Assembly: GCF_000711695.1 (NCBI RefSeq)
Contig: NW_013546947.1
Coordinates: 1-64,000, forward strand
Direction of reading: 5' to 3'
Source of the DNA: Tilletiaria anomala UBC 951
Lineage: Eukaryota; Basidiomycota; Exobasidiomycetes; Georgefischeriales; Tilletiariaceae
DNA length: 64,000 nucleotides
This document shows positions 58,001 to 64,000 of this stretch, one piece after another (position 1 is the first letter of the stretch; each line of letters starts with the position of its first letter). A program made the translations under genes and the position numbers. The notes under the pieces are model-generated. The model was not told where the DNA came from. It did not search any database and saw nothing but the letters and a program-made list of their open reading frames with translations.

Positions 58001-60607
58001 GAGAGCACTTGGATCCGTAGACAGACCATGTGTGGTCGACATGGCATCAATGCGAGAGGGCCGGTTGATGACGGAGAACAAGCCTTTGCCGGCAGCGCTG
58101 GCCTGCGAAAACGTCTGCATGTAAGGCGCGATCTGGCCGATGATGAAAGAAGCGTCAAGGAGTAAAAAGATGACCGTGTAGACGGACCCGACGCCAGCAC
58201 CCGCCACGCCGTCGCGCAGTCGCTGTGCAATGATCTTGCTTCCAGAGTAGAACGCGAGCGCGTTAGCGCTGTAGCCGACAAAGAAGAGGCAGCCGAGCAT
58301 GCAGCTCGCAGCGATGGCTTTTCGCAAGCCGCTCTTGCGCGCAGCTTCGAGATGCTTCGCGTAGATGCGCGTGAGCTTCTCCTCAGCATTGAAGACCTGC
58401 ACGACTGCAAGGTTGCCGAGAGCCTCTGTCGCGAGCGAAGATGCGTGCGAAAGATGCGTAGACGTGAGCGTGCTGAACCTGCCGACGTACTTGCTGCCAA
58501 TAAGGCTAATGATCGCAAAAGCAGGAAGTAGGCTAAGCAGCTGCGCGGCGAGGACGGGGAGCTTGATGAACGCAACGATGAATGAAGTGAAAAAGTAGCT
58601 GAGAGATGAGAGCATGATCCCGCACTTTTCGCTCGTACCGACTTGAATGGTGAGCAAGTCCGCAGACAGGCGCGTCGCTATCTCGCCTGGCTTGGCCAAG
58701 TCGAAGAACGCCATCTCTTGACGCAAGACAGAGCGGAGGTACTTTTCGCGCAGACGTCTCACGAGTCGCTCACCCACGAGCGACCAGCAAACTGTGTAGA
58801 TCCAGATGAGCAAAAAGTTGGCGGCGGCCGCTGCAAGTATCTGTGTAAAGCCCAAAGGGGGGAGAGCAAAAGACTGTCAAGATTTCGATCGTTGATTTTT
58901 TTTTGCTTTTCTCTTCCTCACAAGCTTGACCTTGACGACGACATTGGCAAGGAATGCAGCCTGTTCGTCGGGCGGCAGCGCCTGCGGTGATGCATCTTGC
59001 GCGAAAGATAGCGCACGTACAGTCAACAGGCGCAGCAGCTCCTTTGTGTCCATCAAAGCACGCTCCTGTGCGCTGGAGCATGAGACGCTGTTGAATCCGT
59101 CGATCAGCTCGCCAAAGAGGACGCCAATAATGGGAAGCGGAATGCCGCTTGCAAGTGCCGCGAGCGTCCCAACGAGCAACAGGGACCAATCTGCACCTCT
59201 TGCACCGTCGAGGAACAGGGTGAAGTAGTTCGAGTTCCGCGTTGCTGAGGGAGAAGGTGTCGATATAATTGGTATGTCGGAAGCCTCGCCAGCTGACGTG
59301 CACGGAAGAGTGCATCCACGGATTGTATGCAATGAAACGAGCGAGTGTGCGCCGTCCCTCTCGCTCCCCTTCCTCTCCGTATCACCAGGCTTGCTTGCCC
59401 ACGATGCCTCGTCCATCACTTGTCCTTCTACGGCAGCGTCCACATTATGAGCGTCTCGTTTCATATCCGCAACGAGTCCTTCATGTATAGCCGCAAAGTC
59501 ATCCAAGCCGCCCTGTTGTCCTTCCAATGCGTGGTCCTGCGCCTCATCGACAACAGCGGCCGCTGCAGTTTGCCATTGGTGCGTATCTATCGGAGCCGCA
59601 TTCTGTGCTACGCCGCTATGATACTCCAAGCTTGGCTTTGCGCTCTTGTAGACGCCATCGTCGACAACCCGAGGCTCTGGATGCGAGTAGCGCCGAGATC
59701 GACCAGAGTGGCGACTGTCCCAGGTTGGCAGCAGCGATGGAGTCGACAGCGAAGGCACGGAAGCGTCCCAGGGCCACCATGCTTTGCCGCTCGCTGCTCG
59801 CGATGGCGCTGGGCTTCCTTTCCCTGATGTTCCGTGTATGAATGCGCGCAGTCCTGCCCTCTTCGGCGTGTCTGAGCCTCCTCCTCCAGCCTGGGGTACC
59901 GCTTCGAGATCCTCAGTGGAGATGCTCGGGGCGTGCGGGTGGCGACGCCATGGCGCAGGCTTCAGCAAGGCCGGATCGAAGCTGCTCCTTCTGTGTGATT
60001 CACATTGCCACCGGCACTCCTCTGAATCACCATCCTCATTCCTCGGTGCCGCGTTGTTTGTCCATTGCTCAGCCCGATGTTGGTCCTCGGAGCTATCGAA
60101 TTTGGGGATGCGAATCGGTGGGGACGACGATTCTCGGAAGACCTGTAACTCTGCCATGTTGACTTGCAATGCGGCTTGCGTTCGCGTAGGAACAGCAACA
60201 CCAGTTTCGAGTGCGCGTTGCTTGCCTTTTGCTTTATTTGACAGTGGCTGCTGGATGATTGTCTCAGCGTAGCTCTCCGAAGGAAGATGACCGAATGGGA
60301 GGAGCGGGGATGTGTCCTCGTTGTTACTACTGTCGTTCTCGGAACCCTCAGAATGTGATTTAAAATGCTTTTGTCTGTGTTCTTTTCGCTTATCTGGAAA
60401 GTGCTTTCCTCTGTTCTGCTTGGCCCTCCGCTCTTGAACGGTCTTACTAGACGGGGGAGAAGCGTCGATCAGCTGAGGTCCTTGGAGTTGATCAGGAGTC
60501 CGCGGCTCTGGCGTGAGCCGGCCAGAATCATCAACTGCTGCAGATTCATCTTGGACATCGTGCGCTAGTGAGGGTAGTGAAGACGGTGGATATGAAGGAG
60601 GCTGCAT
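55029..60607 (-). CDS. Full-size ABC-B (MDR/Ste6-type) transporter
   Basis: Four exons, 60607-58922, 58840-57405, 57331-56186 and 56127-55029, give about 1788 residues. The layout is TMD-NBD-TMD-NBD. NBD1 has Walker A GICGPSGSGKSTVVALAC, signature RLSGGQKVR, Walker B restored across an intron as LLICDEATAALD, and H-loop SVAHRLASI. NBD2 has GPSGSGKSTFFALL, QLSGGQRQR, LLLLDEASSALD and SINHRMATI. All catalytic residues are present. ABC-B proteins export drugs, lipids or farnesylated mating pheromone, and the substrate here is not deducible. The first 440 or so residues, before YFTLFLDGARGADWSLLLVG, are hydrophilic and disordered with runs of charged residues. That makes the protein about 400-500 residues longer than typical fungal members. 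Confidence 0.92.
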
Positions 60608-61422
60608 TGAACCCTTCTAGGCGTGGCCACTGCTCTGAAAAGGTGGCTGGTGGATGTGTGGAGGCAGCGAGCCTTGGTCTGACCGTCGAATAGGACCTAA
60701 TGTCGCTGGAGAGAAACCATCGAAGACACCTGGCCAAGCATGCAATCGTGCCAAGGGCTGCGAGAGGATATCAGATCTTGCAGTGATGCTGGATGTGGCC
60801 GAAACAATGCGTTGTGGGCGTGCAAAGCCAGACATTGACTGATAAGCGTGCGTCAACTGGAGCCATAAACTTCTCTCACTGCCGCATTGTAGCCATGCTA
60901 AATAATGCACGCCTGATCACCGAAGATTAGATCAGTCGCTAATACGTTAAACGAACAGCGCTCGCAGACTCGCCCCCTCGCCATCGATTTTGGAATTTCT
61001 CGCCTCGTACTTGTCCCTGATTCTTTCTTTCTTCGCATGGAGGAATGAGCTGTAATCTGATGTGACGTCTCGTCTTGCACTCGTGATGTGGCCTTGGCGT
61101 GGGTGTGCCAGTGGTGCGGAAGAATGCAAGCGAGGTTCTCGGCACTCGGACTTGAGGCTGTGAGAACACAACCCTAATAGTGCAGTCGCTTGCTGCAGCC
61201 CTACAATTAAAATGTTGAACGCTTGCTCCCGCTTCCTCAAGTCCCAAGCCCCATCTCGCACGAGATATATCTATGGAAGAAGCTCGCGCAAAAAGCTGAG
61301 GAGCAATCTCTATCACCTCTCGCACTGTGTGCTCGTGATGGGCCACTAAGAGCACTGGTACGACGCGAGCGTCTACAGCAACGCAGCGCTTAGGGTCTAA
61401 GGGGTCCGCGAAAAGTCTGATC
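60608..61422. promoter_or_regulatory. Divergent promoter, ABC transporter / COQ5
   Basis: These 815 bases lie between divergent start codons. A minus-strand frame of 211 codons (61574-60939) crosses it and overlaps the COQ5 first exon. It shows no domain and I treat it as chance. No recognised promoter motif. Confidence 0.35.
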
Positions 61423-62858
61423 ATGGCTCGTCCGTCGCCCTCCACAAGCAGCACCATGCGTTTGCTTTTGAGGCTGAATGCGCGTTCGGAAGCGGTCCTG
61501 CGGTGGCCAAGCGCAGCGCCGCCATGCCGCCACTTGTACTGCTCGGCCTCACGTCGGGATAGCAGCAGCTGCACCCCGAATGTTGACGCTTCTAGTGTCA
61601 GCTCGACACCCAGCCCTTCGGCAGCTCATCGCTCACCTGCTCCGGCCGCGGCGGCAGGTGGCCCTGCCTCAAGCTCCTCTGCAGCGAGTGGAGGGCTGGG
61701 TGGCGCAGCAGATCCAACAACGCACTTCGGTTTCCGCACCATACCTGAGTCCACGAAGGAGACGCTCGTAGGTGGTGTCTTCTCATCTGTCGCCTCCTCG
61801 TACGACCTGATGAACGACGCAATGTCCCTGGGCATCCATCGTTTGTGGAAGGACGCGTTCGTCTCACGCATTTTGGACCCGCGCGGCGGCATCAGTGTCC
61901 TAGACGTAGCCGGTGGCACGGGCGACATTGCGATGCGAATCCTCGACCACGCGCGAAACACGTATGGAGACCGGACGATCAACGTCAAGGTTCTAGACAT
62001 TAACGAAAACATGCTCAACGAAGGGATGAAGAGGTTAAGAAAGACAATGTACTGGGGGACACCACAGATTAGCTTTGCGCTCGGCAACGCCGAGTCGCTG
62101 CACACACCCATGACGCCCACATCAAATCCGCCACGCTCCGCACCGAGCAACCCTTCACAACTTTCAGCAACAGCGGGCGCCGCGCGCCTGCCGGCACTCA
62201 CATCCTCGCCGATCCCGGACAACAGCCTGGATCTGTACACGATCGCGTTCGGCATTCGCAACTGCACACACATCGATCGCGTGCTTCAGGAAGCGCATCG
62301 CGTCTTGAAGCCAGGCGGTGTCTTTGCATGCTTGGAGTTTGGCAAGGTCGGCATTCCACTGTTGGCCGAGTGAGTGCTCGCTTTTGTTGCCGCCCTCTCT
62401 TGCCGTGCGAAACATCATGCTGAGCAAAGATCGGTTCTCTCCAAATTTTTTCTATTTGCAGACTCTACCGCCTTTACTCTTTCACCTTTATCCCATCCAT
62501 GGGCCACGTCCTCGCTGGAGACCGCGACTCGTACCAGTACCTGATCGAGTCGATCGAGCGGTTCCCTTCGCAAGCGGACTTTGCACGTATGATCCGGACC
62601 GCAGGCTTCGCGCTTCCTGGCAGCCCCGCTGCACGCTCGCTCGGCTGGGAGCCGTTCGCCTCGCCGGATGCATCTGCACTTGGGCAACTCGGCCAGCTTG
62701 GGCTTGGGCTTGCGAGCAATCTTCCCGGACTGGGGAGCGTCATTCGCAGCCAACAGCAGGCGATGGAAGAGCAGCGCGCAAGAAATTTGGACGTGGAGGG
62801 CGCCTGGGAGGATTTCACGTTTGGCGTGGCGAGCGTATGGACGGGTGTCAAGGTTTAA
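61423..62858 (+). CDS. COQ5: 2-methoxy-6-polyprenyl-1,4-benzoquinol methylase
   Basis: Two exons, 61423-62369 and 62462-62858, give 447 residues. The first 95 residues are Arg/Ser/Ala-rich and act as a mitochondrial targeting leader ([20 protein letters not shown]). The UbiE/COQ5 fold follows: [23 protein letters not shown] motif [17 protein letters not shown], then [20 protein letters not shown] and [18 protein letters not shown], the UbiE signatures. After the intron, [20 protein letters not shown] is conserved. The enzyme does the C-methylation step of ubiquinone synthesis on the mitochondrial inner membrane. An insert of about 35 residues (after NAESLHTPM) and a longer C-terminal tail make it larger than the yeast protein (307 residues). 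Confidence 0.95.
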
Positions 62859-63594
62859 TGGGCATCGCCCTTCTGCTTTGGTTGATAGCACTCTGCCTGT
62901 TCGCGACGCTTTCGTTTCGCGCTTGTAAACTCGCTATTCATGCCATGTGTCTCCCCGCACGCAGCAACCTGCACATATTTGCCCGAAAGGGCTTTGCAGT
63001 TTGGGCTCGATACGATCACATTAAATGCCTGTGTACCAGTGTGTTGGCGACTTGAAAATCTGCCTCCATCATCAAGGAGAATTATGATTTGCATGGGGAA
63101 GAAGGGAGCACTGCCCGCACACCGCCAGCGGAATCTAAAACTGAGTATGTGGATCAGCACCAGCCCGAAGGCATGCACCAAATAGTATGAATGAGCAATG
63201 CAGTCATTCGCTCGATTAGAGGCTCCAGCTCCCTCTGATAGTCGCCGATGCTCATGGTCAAGATAGCTTCTCCTTTCTCGACCGGATCGTACCTCCAGCG
63301 TTGGAGGTCAGAGTCTCAGATGGACCCCTCCCATTCTTCTTCACTGGATGTTAGAGAATAGCAGCCTCCGCAGACAGAAATACTAGATCCCAATAGTCAT
63401 GGAATCTTGAGGATGTGATTTATAATGTACCAGTCCTCAAGCTTCCCTGAAAACTCATAATGTACGCACAGCTTGAATCCAAATCTACAGGACAGGATGA
63501 GGCACATATTTGATGTGGGCAGCGTTAACGACGTTGAGCTTCATACCCTGGGTGAATGACGCATGTCGACAATGTGGTGAAAAGCGAGAACGTT
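62859..63594. other. Intergenic, no gene seen
   Basis: These 736 bases downstream of COQ5 lie before a possible minus-strand gene. An open frame at 62855-63181 (minus) includes the hydrophobic start FGLVLIHILSFRFRW but lacks domain similarity or splice support. Confidence 0.3.
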
Positions 63595-63995
63595 TTACAA
63601 ATGCTTAGCAGAGCAACTGCTTTGCCTTAGGGGTCCAGCCGCAATTGCATATTCAGAGCAAGGTAGACTTACTGTATAGCAGCATCTGTTACCTAGTGAA
63701 CGGCCATCACGGGCGGCCATTTCTCTTAAGAGGCCAAGGGCTCCCCCTAGCATGAACCGCACCACATGTACCAAGAGGCTACTGCGGCGCTTTCTCCCTG
63801 GGCTCCCCTGCCGGACGCTGAACCAATGCAGTGGCCAATCTTCACGAAACTCGTCGAGGCGGAATATCCTGTCAAGTGTAGCAAACATGTCGCCCTAAAC
63901 GGCTTATATGAGCTGCTACCCCCACTCACGGCGGCAACAATCTGCGTCACCACACCAAGGGTTTTGAGCGGTGTGATCTCAGCACTGGCTGACAT
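63595..63995 (-). CDS. Partial gene at the window edge, unidentified
   Basis: Minus-strand coding-like sequence runs to the right edge. A start-like ATG at 63995 gives MSASAEITPLKTLGVVTQIV, followed by a GTGAGT donor-like site. Downstream, a frame reads TLDRIFRLDEFREDWPLHWF and LLVHVVRFMLGGALGLLREM before a GTAACA donor-like site. This suggests at least two exons, but I could not join them in phase. No family is assigned with confidence. The gene may extend beyond the window or end near 63595. Confidence 0.3.
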
Positions 63996-64000
63996 GGCCG

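Noticed and set aside
60939-61574. A 211-codon minus-strand frame between the ABC gene and COQ5
   Set aside because: It overlaps the COQ5 start, shows no domain or splice context, and the overlapping part is explained by COQ5.
63595-63995. Pex11-like identity for the edge gene
   Set aside because: The phrase RIFRL recalls the Pex11 N-terminus, but the rest does not match and the exons could not be joined in phase.
1-64000. tRNA, rRNA or CRISPR features
   Set aside because: I looked for T-loop motifs (GGTTCGAATC-like), rRNA cores and spaced direct repeats and saw none. A covariance-model scan could still find a degenerate tRNA.

Overview
The window is the left end of a chromosome from a compact, intron-rich fungal genome. 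It opens with about 16 copies of the C-rich telomere repeat TAACCC (the complement of TTAGGG), and protein-coding sequence begins about 0.5 kb further in. Gene structure is typical of a basidiomycete: many genes have several introns of about 50-110 nt with GT-AG borders, exons can be very small, and strands alternate. A basidiomycete, perhaps of the smut lineage (Ustilaginomycotina), is an inference from this style and from protein flavour. No marker gene proves it. All CDS models were assembled by hand from splice signals and reading-frame continuity, and exon joins are given in the evidence.

Region 1 (1-42.8 kb) is dense and almost entirely housekeeping. In order it holds a Sel1-repeat protein, SPC2 (signal peptidase), HOM6 and ARG1 (divergent amino-acid genes), a tail-anchored KilA-N/APSES-like protein, a CreC/WDR20 WD40 protein, an MFS transporter, a Grx3/4-type CGFS glutaredoxin, RED (splicing), a small hypothetical gene, ARP8 (INO80 complex), APRT (purine salvage), RPN6 and RPN7 (a divergent pair of proteasome lid genes), the cytoplasmic dynein intermediate chain, an EEF1A-KMT-like methyltransferase, an APP1-type phosphatidate phosphatase and MET13 (methylenetetrahydrofolate reductase). 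Convergent neighbours are only 57-168 bp apart, while divergent neighbours share promoters of about 430-900 bp.

Region 2 (42.8-48.9 kb) is gene-poor. It contains a small predicted secreted protein, a few uncertain open frames and a decayed LTR-retrotransposon (Ty3/Gypsy-like) integrase region. Region 3 (48.9-64 kb) returns to normal genes: a VCX1-type vacuolar Ca2+/H+ exchanger, a large disordered lineage-specific protein, a full-length ABC-B transporter with a long N-terminal extension, COQ5 and a partial gene at the right edge.

The most interesting signals are a 16-bp perfect palindrome found identically in the APRT/ARP8 and MET13/APP1 promoters, which suggests a shared purine/one-carbon control site. 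Others are a Bqt4-like (telomere-to-nuclear-envelope) candidate lying 9-11 kb from the telomere, a splicing-factor gene whose own intron is in frame and open, a GC-AG intron in the glutaredoxin gene, and microexons of 13, 19 and 26 nt. No tRNA, rRNA or CRISPR was seen.
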